DNA from: Paenisporosarcina sp050269735
Lineage (GTDB): Bacteria; Bacillota; Bacilli; Bacillales_A; Planococcaceae
Length of the DNA: 64,000 nucleotides
Reading direction: 5' to 3'
Assembly: GCF_050269735.1 (NCBI RefSeq)
Contig: NZ_JBNNIX010000001.1
Span: forward strand, 1,302,001-1,366,000
The translations under genes and the position numbers were made by a program. Shown here one piece after another: positions 16,847 to 26,503 of the stretch. The notes under the pieces are model-generated. The model was not told the DNA's origin. It ran no database searches and saw nothing but the letters and a program-made list of their open reading frames with translations. How positions within the stretch are numbered: position 1 is the first letter of the stretch; each line of letters starts with the position of its first letter.

Positions 16847-19250
16847 AGTCATTGTTGACGTAGCGGCTTATCCGATCGATCGACCTTTCGATTATCTGGT
16901 TCCAGAACCGTATCTTGAATTAATTGAAAACGGCAGTCGAGTGAAAGTTCCTTTTGGCAACCGTCAAGTCCTTGGATTTGTTACGGCATTGAAAAGTGAA
17001 ACGGATGTCCCTACAGATAAACAGAAACCGATTGGTGAATTACTCGACATTGAACCGGTATTGACGCAGGAAATGCTCGAAATGACCAAGTGGCTGAAAC
17101 GTCATACTTTGTGCTATGAGATAGATGCCCTGCAAGTCATGCTGCCTTCAGCTTTACGTGCCAAATATGAAAAGATACTGCGCATTGTTGATCATAATGT
17201 ACAGCTTCCACAAAGTGTACAAGCAATGTTTCAGCAGAGAGACCATGTCGAGCTGAAAGTTGATGAATCTAAAGAATTGCTTGCCCTCATCAAAAAATTG
17301 GTTAAAGAAGATATCTTGTCGCTGGAAACTTCGATTAAACAAAAAACTGCTGTGAAAAAAGTAAGAATGATTCACATTGAGTCTGACCTTGAACGTTTAA
17401 AAATGGTCTATGACAGCATTACCAATCAAGCTAAGAAACAAAAAGATGTTGTGAAATGGATGATGGATCACCCAGGCGAACGGATTGTCTCGGCTGATTT
17501 ATTGAAACAACTTAGTACGACAAATGCAGTCTTGCAAGCCGTAATTGAAAAAGGTGCGGCAACATTGCAAATGGAAGAAATTTATCGCGATCCGTATGCG
17601 GACAGAACGATCGATACATCGACTAAACTCGCTTTAACAAATGAACAACACCTCGCACTTAGTGAAATTATCCATTCGTATGATAAGCAGGAAGCTAAAA
17701 CTTTTCTTCTTCATGGTATTACAGGAAGCGGGAAGACAGAAGTCTATTTGCAGGCGATCGAACGTGCTTTGATAGATGATAAAGAAGCTATTGTTCTAGT
17801 ACCTGAAATTTCACTAACTCCTCAAATGACCAATCGCTTTAAGGAACGTTTCGGTTCCCTTGTAGCTGTCTTGCACAGCGGTTTATCTACAGGGGAGAAA
17901 TACGATGAATGGCGAAAAATCAAGCGAGGAGAGGTCAAAGTTGTCGTGGGTGCACGATCAGCGATTTTTGCTCCATTTCAAAATGTCGGCATCATTATAT
18001 TGGATGAAGAACATGAAGGAACATATAAGCAGGATGATTCACCTCGTTATCATGCGAGGGATGTGGCAATCTGGCGTAGTGAATATCACAACTGTCCAGT
18101 TATTCTTGGAAGTGCTACTCCTTCTCTTGAATCTTATGCACGTGCGAAAAAAGGGAATTATTCTTTGCTTACCCTGGCAAATAGACCAAAAGAACAAGCT
18201 TTGCCTGAAGTGTCTGTCGTCGATATGCGCGAGCAATTAAAAAACGGCAACCGATCCATGTTTTCATTGGAACTGGCGGAAGCAATCAATGTGAGACTGG
18301 ACAAGCAGGAACAGATGGTGTTGTTCCTGAATCGACGCGGTCACTCATCTTTTGTCCTCTGTCGTGATTGTGGGACAGTAGTGGAATGTCCTAACTGCGA
18401 TATTTCCATGACCTATCATCGCCATCAGGAAAAAATTAAATGTCATTATTGTGGTGAAGAGTCCCAAGTGCCTCATACTTGTCCTGAATGTAGCAGTGAG
18501 CATATACGATTCTTTGGAACTGGAACTCAAAAAGTGGAAGAAGAAATTGCCCGTCTGTTTCCAGCGGCAAGGGTCCTTCGAATGGATGTGGATACGACCC
18601 GAAAAAAAGGGTCACACGAACACATTCTCAAACTTTTTGGAGAAGGGAAAGCCGATATTTTACTCGGCACACAAATGATTGCCAAAGGCCTTGATTTCCC
18701 CAATATCACTTTAGTCGGTGTCTTATCAGCTGATACGACGCTACATTTGGCGGATTTCAGAGCTGCAGAAAAAACGTTTCAATTACTAACACAAGTTAGT
18801 GGTAGAGCAGGCAGGCATGATAAAGAAGGAGAAGTCATCGTACAAACATATACTCCTGAACACTATGCCATTCAATTTGCGCAACATCATGACTTTGTTC
18901 CTTTTTACAACCAGGAAATGATGAACCGGAAACAATTTTTATATCCACCATTCACGTATGTGGTGTTGATCCAAATCACGCATGAAGATGTATTGATGAC
19001 CGCAGAATATGCACATAAAGCAGCAAACTGGCTTCGTGATAATTTGACGGACCAATCAGAAATTATCGGTCCGACGGCTTCATCGATCAGTCGTTTGCAA
19101 AATAGATATCGTTATCAATGTTTGATAAAATACAAAAAAGAACCGACGCTCCCGGAAATATTGCAGCAGTTAACGCGTATATACCGAACAGACTGGATTA
19201 AAAAAGGGATATTAATGTCCATAGACTTGAATCCTTCATCCATCATGTGA
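16836..19250 (+). CDS. priA: Primosomal replication-restart helicase PriA
   Basis: An 804-residue 3'-5' superfamily 2 helicase that reloads the replisome at collapsed forks. The N-terminal 3'-DNA-binding domain (FDYLVPEP, FGNRQVLGFVT) is followed by Walker A GITGSGKT near residues 294-301, DEEH near 386, and a zinc-binding insert. The insert has eight cysteines (CRDCGTVVECPNC, CHYCGEE, CPEC) around residues 510-560. A C-terminal helicase lobe contains TQMIAKGLDFPNITLVG and SGRAGR. The ATG at 16836 is preceded by GAGGAAG at 16819-16825. The start lies inside the coaBC end. Confidence 0.95.
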   Translation: MYAEVIVDVAAYPIDRPFDYLVPEPYLELIENGSRVKVPFGNRQVLGFVTALKSETDVPTDKQKPIGELLDIEPVLTQEMLEMTKWLKRHTLCYEIDALQVMLPSALRAKYEKILRIVDHNVQLPQSVQAMFQQRDHVELKVDESKELLALIKKLVKEDILSLETSIKQKTAVKKVRMIHIESDLERLKMVYDSITNQAKKQKDVVKWMMDHPGERIVSADLLKQLSTTNAVLQAVIEKGAATLQMEEIYRDPYADRTIDTSTKLALTNEQHLALSEIIHSYDKQEAKTFLLHGITGSGKTEVYLQAIERALIDDKEAIVLVPEISLTPQMTNRFKERFGSLVAVLHSGLSTGEKYDEWRKIKRGEVKVVVGARSAIFAPFQNVGIIILDEEHEGTYKQDDSPRYHARDVAIWRSEYHNCPVILGSATPSLESYARAKKGNYSLLTLANRPKEQALPEVSVVDMREQLKNGNRSMFSLELAEAINVRLDKQEQMVLFLNRRGHSSFVLCRDCGTVVECPNCDISMTYHRHQEKIKCHYCGEESQVPHTCPECSSEHIRFFGTGTQKVEEEIARLFPAARVLRMDVDTTRKKGSHEHILKLFGEGKADILLGTQMIAKGLDFPNITLVGVLSADTTLHLADFRAAEKTFQLLTQVSGRAGRHDKEGEVIVQTYTPEHYAIQFAQHHDFVPFYNQEMMNRKQFLYPPFTYVVLIQITHEDVLMTAEYAHKAANWLRDNLTDQSEIIGPTASSISRLQNRYRYQCLIKYKKEPTLPEILQQLTRIYRTDWIKKGILMSIDLNPSSIM

Positions 19251-19274
19251 GCGGAAATGAAATGAGGAATAATC

Positions 19275-19766
19275 TTGACAATCCGAAAAATCGTATTACA
19301 TCCAAATGAAATATTGAAGACTCCGACCAAAAAAGTGACGGAGTTCGATGAAAACCTTGCAACATTACTTGACGATATGTACGAAACGATGCTGGATTCA
19401 GATGGCATTGGCATAGCAGCTCCACAAGTGGGAGTTTCCCTGCGTGTTGCAATCGTTGACTTAGGAGAAGGGGAAGACACTATTGAAATGATCAACCCTG
19501 AGGTATTGGATACTGAAGGTGAAGCCATTGAAGTTGAAGGTTGCCTAAGTTTCCCAGAACTCTATGGAGAAGTTGAACGTCCTTATTTTGTGCAAATTAA
19601 AGCACAAGAACGCGATGGTACATGGTATGAACTTGAAGCGGAAGATTACGAAGCAAGAGCCATTTTGCATGAAATCGATCATTTAGATGGTGTGTTATTT
19701 GATTCGAAAATCCTTCGTGTTGTCGACCCATCCGAACTTGCAGCTGATGAGGAGGAATTGATTTGA
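19275..19766 (+). CDS. def: Peptide deformylase
   Basis: Removes the formyl group from nascent N-termini. The three family motifs are intact: GIGIAAPQVG near residues 43-52, EGCLSFPE with metal ligand Cys90, and HEIDH with His132/His136 and catalytic Glu133. The protein is 163 residues. The only sensible start is TTG at 19275, nine bases downstream of GAGGA. It overlaps fmt by four bases, so the deformylase and the formyltransferase that creates its substrate are translated together. Confidence 0.94.
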   Translation: MTIRKIVLHPNEILKTPTKKVTEFDENLATLLDDMYETMLDSDGIGIAAPQVGVSLRVAIVDLGEGEDTIEMINPEVLDTEGEAIEVEGCLSFPELYGEVERPYFVQIKAQERDGTWYELEAEDYEARAILHEIDHLDGVLFDSKILRVVDPSELAADEEELI

Positions 19767-20704
19767 CCTCATTAGTGTTTATGGGAACTCCAGAATTCTC
19801 TGTTCCGATTCTAACGATGTTGCACGAAGAAGGGTATTCCATTTTAGCTGTTGTGACACAGCCTGACCGTCCAGTTGGCCGTAAGAAAGTGATGACTCCG
19901 ACTCCAGTTAAAAAAGAAGCTTTACGCCTTGGATTGCCTGTCATTCAACCTGAAAAGCTTAAAGACTCACCACAATTGGAAGAAATTCTTTCATTAAAGC
20001 CGGACATTGTGGTAACAGCTGCGTTTGGACAGTTACTTCCTAAAGAGATACTTGATGCGCCAGAATATGGCTGTCTGAATGTACATGCCTCATTACTACC
20101 AGCTTATCGTGGTGGCGCACCGATTCACCAGGCTATTATTGATGGTCAGACCGAAACTGGCGTGACGATTATGTATATGGCTCAGAAACTGGATGCCGGT
20201 GATATTATTTCACAACAAGCGATACCTATTGAACAAACCGATACGACGGGAATCCTATTTGAAAAATTGAGTGTTGTTGGACGTGATTTATTAAAAGAGA
20301 CATTACCAACCATTCTTAATGGATCAAATGCAAGAATTGTTCAGGATGAAAATCTCGTGACTTTTGCTCGCAATATTTCGAGAGAACAGGAACGAATTGA
20401 TTGGAGTCAATCAGCTCAGGACATTTATAATCTTGTACGCGGTCTTAATCCTTGGCCGGTTGCCTATACCACTTTGAAGCAGGAAAACGTGAAAATATGG
20501 TGGGGTCAACCGAGTGAACAAAACTACTCACAACCGATAGGGACAGTTGTTGAATTGAAAGCCGATCGACTGCTAATACAAACAGGTGACAAACAAGCTT
20601 TTGAAATTACTGAATTACAACCAGCAGGAAAGAAAAAAATGTCTGCAGAAGAATTTCTACGAGGCACTGGTTCTAAATTACAGATTGGGGATCAGTTTGA
20701 ATGA
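19763..20704 (+). CDS. fmt: Methionyl-tRNA formyltransferase
   Basis: Formylates initiator Met-tRNA using 10-formyl-tetrahydrofolate. The 313-residue protein has the N-terminal FMGTPEFSVPIL, the formyl-transfer motif NVHASLLPAYRGGAPIHQAI near residues 108-127, and TGVTIMYMAQKLDAGDII, followed by a C-terminal OB-type tRNA-binding domain. It uses a TTG start at 19763 behind GGAGGAA, overlapping the def stop (TTGA). Its own stop overlaps the rsmB start (ATGA). Confidence 0.95.
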   Translation: MTSLVFMGTPEFSVPILTMLHEEGYSILAVVTQPDRPVGRKKVMTPTPVKKEALRLGLPVIQPEKLKDSPQLEEILSLKPDIVVTAAFGQLLPKEILDAPEYGCLNVHASLLPAYRGGAPIHQAIIDGQTETGVTIMYMAQKLDAGDIISQQAIPIEQTDTTGILFEKLSVVGRDLLKETLPTILNGSNARIVQDENLVTFARNISREQERIDWSQSAQDIYNLVRGLNPWPVAYTTLKQENVKIWWGQPSEQNYSQPIGTVVELKADRLLIQTGDKQAFEITELQPAGKKKMSAEEFLRGTGSKLQIGDQFE

Positions 20705-22077
20705 GCTCAAAAAGTTATAGAATGTGGAACGGAAATGTACGTGACGCCGCTTTATCGATTTTGATGGCAATTGAAAAAAATCAAGCGTATAGTAATTTGT
20801 TACTTCATCAAACGATCGAAAAATATGATATTGAACCAAAAGATCGTGGATTATTGACGGAAATTACTTATGGTACACTACAGCATAAAATGACGCTTGA
20901 TTATTATCTACAACCGTTCATCAAGGGTAAACTGGATGATTGGGTTCGCCAGCTATTAAGACTGTCGCTTTACCAAATTCATTATTTGGATCGAATCCCA
21001 AATCATGCGGCTGTCAATGAAGCCGTTGAAATTGCGAAGAAACGTAGTCACAAAGGAACAGCCGGCTTAGTTAATGGTATTTTAAGAGGCATTTTACGCC
21101 AAGGAGTGCGTTCTACTGAAGATATTGCAGACCCCCTTGAGCGATTATCCATTGAAGCTAGTCACCCTTTATGGCTGATTGAGCGATGGGTGAAACAATT
21201 TGGTTTCGAACAAGCACAAACGATGGCTTTTGAAAACAATATTCCTCCAGCGCATACCGTACGAGTTAATACCACGCGTATTTCAGTGGAAGAGGCAATC
21301 GACATGTTATTAGATGAAGGAATTGTGGCACACCAAAGCGAAGTGATACCTGAATGCTTGCACATTGAAAAAGGGCAAGTTGCCAAAACGAAAGCTTATC
21401 AATACGGTGCTGTTTCAATTCAAGACGAAAGTTCCATGATACCAACTTACGCACTTCAGATTGAACCTGGTCAAAGAGTTCTCGATATGTGTGCGGCTCC
21501 AGGCGGAAAATCCATGCATATTGCTGAAAAATTGAACAATCAAGGATCTCTAGTATCTGTGGATTTGCACCCACATAAAGTGAAACTTATTGCCGATCAG
21601 GCAACCCGTTTAGGTTTTAATAACGTTGAGACTCGTACTTGGGATAGCCGTGAACTGACCAATGAATATGATGAGCAATCGTTTGATCGTATTTTAGTGG
21701 ATGCTCCGTGCAGTGGTTTAGGGGTCATTCGTCGAAAACCAGATATTAAATATACAAAGAAACAAGAAGATTTTGCTTCATTGCATAATATTCAGATTCG
21801 TTTGCTAGACGAAGCATACAAGTTAATCAAACCCAATGGACTGATCGTCTACAGTACATGTACGATTGACGAAGTTGAAAATAACGGAACGGTTCAAGCC
21901 TTTCTTGCCAATCACACAGATATGATGCTGGATGAACTGGATAATGTCCTTCCAGAAGCCTATCATCACCTGACAAGCAATGGCATGATTCATATCTTCC
22001 CGCAGGACTTCAACAGCGATGGTTTCTTTGTAGCCGCTTTTCGGAAAAAAGAGTTCCCTTCAAATGAAGGAAAATAA
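20701..22077 (+). CDS. rsmB: 16S rRNA m5C967 methyltransferase RsmB (Sun)
   Basis: The 458-residue protein has an N-terminal NusB-like RNA-binding domain (residues 10-140) and a C-terminal SAM-dependent m5C methyltransferase domain. The SAM motif is VLDMCAAPGGKSMHIAEKL near residues 260-278. The two catalytic cysteines lie in DAPCSGLGVIRRKPDI and YSTCTIDEVEN. It is coupled to fmt by ATGA overlap. In B. subtilis rlmN follows directly; here only a decayed tail of that gene remains before prpC. Confidence 0.95.
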   Translation: MSSKSYRMWNGNVRDAALSILMAIEKNQAYSNLLLHQTIEKYDIEPKDRGLLTEITYGTLQHKMTLDYYLQPFIKGKLDDWVRQLLRLSLYQIHYLDRIPNHAAVNEAVEIAKKRSHKGTAGLVNGILRGILRQGVRSTEDIADPLERLSIEASHPLWLIERWVKQFGFEQAQTMAFENNIPPAHTVRVNTTRISVEEAIDMLLDEGIVAHQSEVIPECLHIEKGQVAKTKAYQYGAVSIQDESSMIPTYALQIEPGQRVLDMCAAPGGKSMHIAEKLNNQGSLVSVDLHPHKVKLIADQATRLGFNNVETRTWDSRELTNEYDEQSFDRILVDAPCSGLGVIRRKPDIKYTKKQEDFASLHNIQIRLLDEAYKLIKPNGLIVYSTCTIDEVENNGTVQAFLANHTDMMLDELDNVLPEAYHHLTSNGMIHIFPQDFNSDGFFVAAFRKKEFPSNEGK

Positions 22078-22151
22078 AGAAGTAAAGTAACGCATACCAA
22101 CATATTTTTATAGTATGAATCGTATGCCGCTACGGATTTTCAGCTAGAAAC

Positions 22152-22229
22152 CGTCGTGAACACGGCTCTGATATTGATGCGACTTGCAGACTCCTTCTTG
22201 CGAAGAAGCGTCAACAAGAAACGGAGTGA
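22152..22229 (+). pseudogene. rlmN: Relic of the 23S rRNA/tRNA methyltransferase gene rlmN (C-terminal codons only)
   Basis: In one frame this stretch reads RREHGSDIDATC followed by RLLLAKKRQQETE and a TGA stop. As I recall it, the conserved C-terminus of RlmN ends RREQGHDIDAACGQLRAKER. The position is exactly where rlmN sits in B. subtilis, between rsmB and prpC. Nothing upstream (22078-22151) can be read as the rest of a radical-SAM enzyme, so about 95 per cent of the gene is gone. The last codons include GGAG at 22223-22226, the ribosome-binding site of prpC, a plausible reason for their survival. A functional rlmN may exist elsewhere in the genome. Confidence 0.8.
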
Positions 22230-22235
22230 CCATTG

Positions 22236-22985
22236 ATGAAGTACACGGTATTAAGTGATATTGGTAAAAAAAGATCGGTAAATGAGGATCGCGCGGCTGT
22301 TTTCGTGCGATCGGATTTTGTCCGTTTAGCCGTCATTGCTGATGGCATGGGCGGACACAACGCTGGCGATATCGCAAGTGAGATGGCTATCACAAAAATC
22401 GGTGAATGTTTTGAAAGCGCTGCCTCGGAACAATTTTCATCGGAAGAATCCATTAAAGAATGGTTTTTACTAGCGGTAAAGAAGCTCAATAGCAGTATTT
22501 TTGATTATTCATTGAGACACGAGGATTGCCAAGGAATGGGTACTACGTTCTTGGCCGTTGTTTTAACGGAAGCCCTGAAAGTTCTTTGTCATATCGGTGA
22601 TAGTCGCGCCTATGAATGGCATGAGGGGAAAATGAAACAATTAACTAGAGATCATTCTTTCGTTAATGTGTTAGTTGAAAGTGGAGAAATTAGTGAAGAA
22701 GAAGCAGAAAGTCATCCAAGAAAAAATTTGATTACAAAATCATTAGGAACGCAAAAAAACATCGAACCGGACTTTATTTCAATTCAAATCCCTACATATT
22801 CTTACTTATTATTGTGTTCTGATGGATTAAGTAACAAATTATCAATGGATGAAATGACAACCATATTAAACACTAGCCTTTCTGTTGGTGAAAAAGGCTC
22901 CCGTTTAGTGAATCTTGCCAACGAAAAAGGTGGAGAAGATAACATCTCTCTCGTTTTAATTACAAATACGAAAGAGGAGGTGTAG
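22236..22985 (+). CDS. prpC: PP2C-type protein phosphatase PrpC (Stp)
   Basis: A 249-residue metal-dependent Ser/Thr phosphatase that reverses PrkC phosphorylation. PPM motifs are present: the metal-binding DGMGGHNAGD near residues 36-45, GMGTTFLAVVL and HIGDSRAYEW in the middle, SDGLSNKL, and the terminal GGEDNISLVLI. The ATG at 22236 is preceded by GGAG within the rlmN relic. A TTG one codon earlier is less likely. It lies two bases upstream of prkC, the standard phosphatase-kinase pairing. Confidence 0.95.
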   Translation: MKYTVLSDIGKKRSVNEDRAAVFVRSDFVRLAVIADGMGGHNAGDIASEMAITKIGECFESAASEQFSSEESIKEWFLLAVKKLNSSIFDYSLRHEDCQGMGTTFLAVVLTEALKVLCHIGDSRAYEWHEGKMKQLTRDHSFVNVLVESGEISEEEAESHPRKNLITKSLGTQKNIEPDFISIQIPTYSYLLLCSDGLSNKLSMDEMTTILNTSLSVGEKGSRLVNLANEKGGEDNISLVLITNTKEEV

Positions 22986-22987
22986 AC

Positions 22988-24940
22988 ATGCTCTTAGGCA
23001 AAAGAATCAGCGGACGGTATAAAGTTCTCGAAATGATTGGTGGAGGGGGCATGTCCAATGTATACCTCGCACACGACATGATTCTCGATCGTGATGTAGC
23101 CATTAAAGTTTTGAGATACGACTTCTCCAATGAAGATGATTTGCATCGAAGATTTCAGCGTGAAGCACTTTCAGCTACCAGTTTGACTCACCCGAACATT
23201 GTTAATATTTTCGATGTAGGTGAAGATGGGGACTTGCATTATCTGGTCATGGAGTTTGTGGAAGGGAAAACCTTGAAGCAATACATTACCGATTCAGCAC
23301 CTTTGTCACCAAGTGAAGCGGTAGAAATCATGAAGCAATTAACGTCTGCAATTGCACATGCTCATCAAAATCAAATTATTCATCGTGATATTAAACCACA
23401 AAATATTTTGATGGATGGAACGCATCATGTGAAAATCACGGACTTTGGAATTGCGATGGCATTAAGTGCAACTTCATTCACACAAACCAATTCCGTATTG
23501 GGAACCGTTCACTATTTATCTCCTGAACAAGCTCGGGGGGGAACAGCGACAAAGAAATCGGATATTTATGCGCTTGGAATTGTGCTGTATGAATTGCTTA
23601 CCGGCAAGCTTCCATTTTCAGGAGAATCTGCCGTTTCAATCGCATTGAAACATTTACAGACGGACACACCATCTGTTCGTGCAACTGTACCTACCATCCC
23701 GCAAAGTCTAGAAAATGTGGTCATGAAAGCGACAGCAAAAGATCCTCGAAATCGTTACCAAACGGTGGAAGAAATGCAACGCGACTTGCAGAATGTCTTA
23801 TCTGAAGAACGTGCAAACGAAAAAGCTTTTGCCATTCCTCTGGATGATGATGGAGCAACAAAAGCAATGCCAGTGATCAAGGATGCAAGTTACGATTCTT
23901 TATCAATGACAAAAACGCTTGTAAAAGAACCGACATTGGCGCCTCCAGTCGAGGAAGAAAAAAAGAAAAAGAAAAAATGGCCATGGATTGTGGGCATTCT
24001 GTCGTTATTATTGCTTGTAGGTTTGGTCATCGTCATTGTATTTCCAGGAATTTTCGGCCCAGAAAAACTGGAAGTACCGGACGTAGCTAACTTGCCTTTA
24101 AGTGAAGCGATCGATAAGGTCGAAGAAGTAGGATTCATTGCAGGGAATGAGACAGAGGAATCATCGGAGGAAGTTGAGGAAGGCCAAGTCATCAGGACAA
24201 TTCCACAAGCTGGGAAAATTCGGGACGAAGCAACTGAAATTGAATTCATTATTTCAAGTGGAAAAGAGTCGGTTACACTTGCTGATTATGTTGGGCGTGA
24301 TATTAAAGATGTGAAAGAATTGCTGGCTTCTCAAAACTTCAAGTCAATTAAAGAGGATGAAGAATTCTCTGATATGCCAGTAGGTCGCATTATCTCTCAA
24401 AGACCATCTGAGTACTCGGAAGTTATTCCTGACGAGACTGACCTAGTTTTCGTAGTCAGCAAAGGACCTGAGTTGCAAAGCGTGATTGATTTAACTGGGC
24501 AATACAATGAAAAAACGTTAAATGACTATGCTAAATCCTCAGGGTTTAATATTGAAATCATTAAAGATGAATATTCTGAAGAAGTACCGGAAGGATTCGT
24601 CATTTCTCAAGATCCAGTTGCCGGTACGAAACTTGAACCAGGTAGTTCGATTAATATTGTGTTATCAAAAGGACCTGCTGCCAAACAAATAAAAACGTAT
24701 GTGACCTCAGTAGAAATCCCATACGAACCGGATGTTCCGGGTGCTGAACAAATTGTGCGTATTTACTTGCAAGATCAAACACACTCACTCGCAGAACCAG
24801 TTAAAGAATTTGTGCTGACTGAAACTAAAATGCAGCCAATTCAATTGAAAATTGAAGAAGGACAAAAAGGAGCATATCGAATCATGGTCGACTCGAAAGT
24901 TATCTTTGATGAAATCATCGAGTACGACAGCTTCGAATAG
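22988..24940 (+). CDS. prkC: Ser/Thr protein kinase PrkC with PASTA repeats
   Basis: A 650-residue membrane kinase. The Hanks-type domain (residues 1-270) has the glycine loop IGGGGMSNVYLA, Lys40 in VAIKVL, HRDIKPQN and DFG motifs. A basic juxtamembrane stretch KKKKKKW precedes one transmembrane helix near residues 331-355. Outside lie three PASTA repeats (about 358-425, 426-492 and 493-560) that bind muropeptides, then a C-terminal domain of roughly 85 residues. The layout and length match B. subtilis PrkC, which senses peptidoglycan fragments and triggers spore germination. A strong AGGAGGTG site precedes the ATG. Confidence 0.96.
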   Translation: MLLGKRISGRYKVLEMIGGGGMSNVYLAHDMILDRDVAIKVLRYDFSNEDDLHRRFQREALSATSLTHPNIVNIFDVGEDGDLHYLVMEFVEGKTLKQYITDSAPLSPSEAVEIMKQLTSAIAHAHQNQIIHRDIKPQNILMDGTHHVKITDFGIAMALSATSFTQTNSVLGTVHYLSPEQARGGTATKKSDIYALGIVLYELLTGKLPFSGESAVSIALKHLQTDTPSVRATVPTIPQSLENVVMKATAKDPRNRYQTVEEMQRDLQNVLSEERANEKAFAIPLDDDGATKAMPVIKDASYDSLSMTKTLVKEPTLAPPVEEEKKKKKKWPWIVGILSLLLLVGLVIVIVFPGIFGPEKLEVPDVANLPLSEAIDKVEEVGFIAGNETEESSEEVEEGQVIRTIPQAGKIRDEATEIEFIISSGKESVTLADYVGRDIKDVKELLASQNFKSIKEDEEFSDMPVGRIISQRPSEYSEVIPDETDLVFVVSKGPELQSVIDLTGQYNEKTLNDYAKSSGFNIEIIKDEYSEEVPEGFVISQDPVAGTKLEPGSSINIVLSKGPAAKQIKTYVTSVEIPYEPDVPGAEQIVRIYLQDQTHSLAEPVKEFVLTETKMQPIQLKIEEGQKGAYRIMVDSKVIFDEIIEYDSFE

Positions 24941-24951
24941 GGAGGAATACA

Positions 24952-25833
24952 ATGCCAAAAGGTCAAATACGAAAAGCACTTAGTGGATTTTACTATGTTC
25001 AGGACGGAGAAAAATTTATACAATGCCGTGGACGTGGGGTTTTCAGAAATCGTGGAGTGAATCCGTTAGTTGGGGATTTTGTCGATTATGAAGTAGAAAG
25101 TGGCTCGGACGGCACCATAACAGTGGTGCATGAACGTAAAAACGCACTCGTCCGTCCACCTATTGCAAATATTGACCAAGCTTTGCTCGTGTTTTCCCTG
25201 ACTGAACCCGATTTTAATCCATTATTACTGGATCGCTTTCTTGTTGTCGTGGAGTCATTTAATGTAGAGCCGATTATATGTTTGACGAAAACAGATTTAC
25301 TTACTGAAGAAGAGATGAGTAAAATTCAGCCTTATTTGGATGATTATCGTGCAATAGGATATGAAATGCTTGAAACCTACAAGGATGATACTGATTTGGT
25401 GGAAAATATCTCACCGATTCTGAAGGGCAAAATCAGCGTATTGGCAGGTCAATCAGGTGTAGGGAAGTCTACTCTGCTAAATACGGTGCTGCCATCATTG
25501 AATTTAAAGACCGGCATTATTTCTGAAGCGCTTGGACGTGGGAAACATACGACTCGCCACGTAGAGCTTGTAGAAGTATGCGAAGGGTTGCTTGCGGATA
25601 CTCCGGGATTCAGTTCATTTGATTTTGATGAGATTAATAAAGAGCAGTTATCCGAATGTTTTCCTGAGTTCCGTAAGGCATCAGAAAGCTGTAAATTCAG
25701 AGGGTGCTTACACATCAGTGAACCGAAGTGTGCAGTACTTGCTGCGCTCGAAACCGGAGAAATCAAAGACTATCGGTACAAACATTACGTTAAGTTTTTA
25801 GATGAAATAAACGAGCGAAAGCCGAGGTATTAA
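24952..25833 (+). CDS. rsgA: Ribosome small subunit GTPase RsgA (CpgA)
   Basis: A circularly permuted GTPase that helps mature the 30S subunit. The order of motifs is G4 (CLTKTDLL, near residue 105), G1 (GQSGVGKST, near 166), G2, then G3 (DTPGFSS, near 219). An N-terminal OB fold and a C-terminal zinc knuckle (CKFRGCLHISEPKC) complete it. The 293-residue length is usual. GGGAGGA precedes the ATG, 11 bases after prkC. In B. subtilis this protein is a PrkC substrate, which fits the operon. Confidence 0.95.
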   Translation: MPKGQIRKALSGFYYVQDGEKFIQCRGRGVFRNRGVNPLVGDFVDYEVESGSDGTITVVHERKNALVRPPIANIDQALLVFSLTEPDFNPLLLDRFLVVVESFNVEPIICLTKTDLLTEEEMSKIQPYLDDYRAIGYEMLETYKDDTDLVENISPILKGKISVLAGQSGVGKSTLLNTVLPSLNLKTGIISEALGRGKHTTRHVELVEVCEGLLADTPGFSSFDFDEINKEQLSECFPEFRKASESCKFRGCLHISEPKCAVLAALETGEIKDYRYKHYVKFLDEINERKPRY

Positions 25834-25834
25834 C

Positions 25835-26503
25835 ATGATTAAAATTGCTCCATCAATCCTAGCTGCTAATTTTTCCAAATTGGCTGAAGAAGTAAAAGAA
25901 GTCGAAAAAGCTGGTGCAGAATTAATTCATATTGATGTAATGGACGGGCATTTCGTCCCTAACATCACGATGGGACCAATTGTTGTCGAAGCTTTAAGAC
26001 CTGTTACCGACTTGCCATTGGATGTTCATTTAATGATTAAAAATCCAGATTTATATATTGAGTCATTCGCAAAAGCTGGTGCAGATTACATTACTGTACA
26101 TGTTGAAGCGTGTCCGCATCTTCATCGCACCATTCAATTGATTCGCTCGTTTGGCGTTAAACCTGGTGTTGTTTTAAATCCACATACACCAATTGAAACG
26201 ATTCAACACGTATTAGAAGACATCGATATGGTATTGTTCATGACAGTAAATCCTGGATTCGGCGGTCAAAAGTTCATTCATTCCGTAGTGCCTAAAGTGC
26301 AACAGCTTTCTACGATTATTAAAGAAAAAGGTCTGAATATTGAAATTGAAATTGATGGTGGTATCAATGCTGAAACCATTATTCCTTGTGCAGAAGCGGG
26401 TGCAACAATTTTTGTAGCGGGTTCAGCTATATATAGTCGAACAGATCGCACTGCGGCATTGCAGGAAATTAAAGAAGCAGGCGAACGAGCGATTCGTGGA
26501 TGA
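25835..26503 (+). CDS. rpe: Ribulose-phosphate 3-epimerase
   Basis: Interconverts ribulose-5-phosphate and xylulose-5-phosphate in the pentose phosphate pathway. The 222-residue TIM barrel has IHIDVMDGHFVPNITMG near residues 32-48, DVHLMI, VNPGFGGQKF near 140-149, and EIDGGIN. It starts one base after the rsgA stop behind GAGGT and overlaps the thiN start by four bases. Confidence 0.95.
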   Translation: MIKIAPSILAANFSKLAEEVKEVEKAGAELIHIDVMDGHFVPNITMGPIVVEALRPVTDLPLDVHLMIKNPDLYIESFAKAGADYITVHVEACPHLHRTIQLIRSFGVKPGVVLNPHTPIETIQHVLEDIDMVLFMTVNPGFGGQKFIHSVVPKVQQLSTIIKEKGLNIEIEIDGGINAETIIPCAEAGATIFVAGSAIYSRTDRTAALQEIKEAGERAIRG

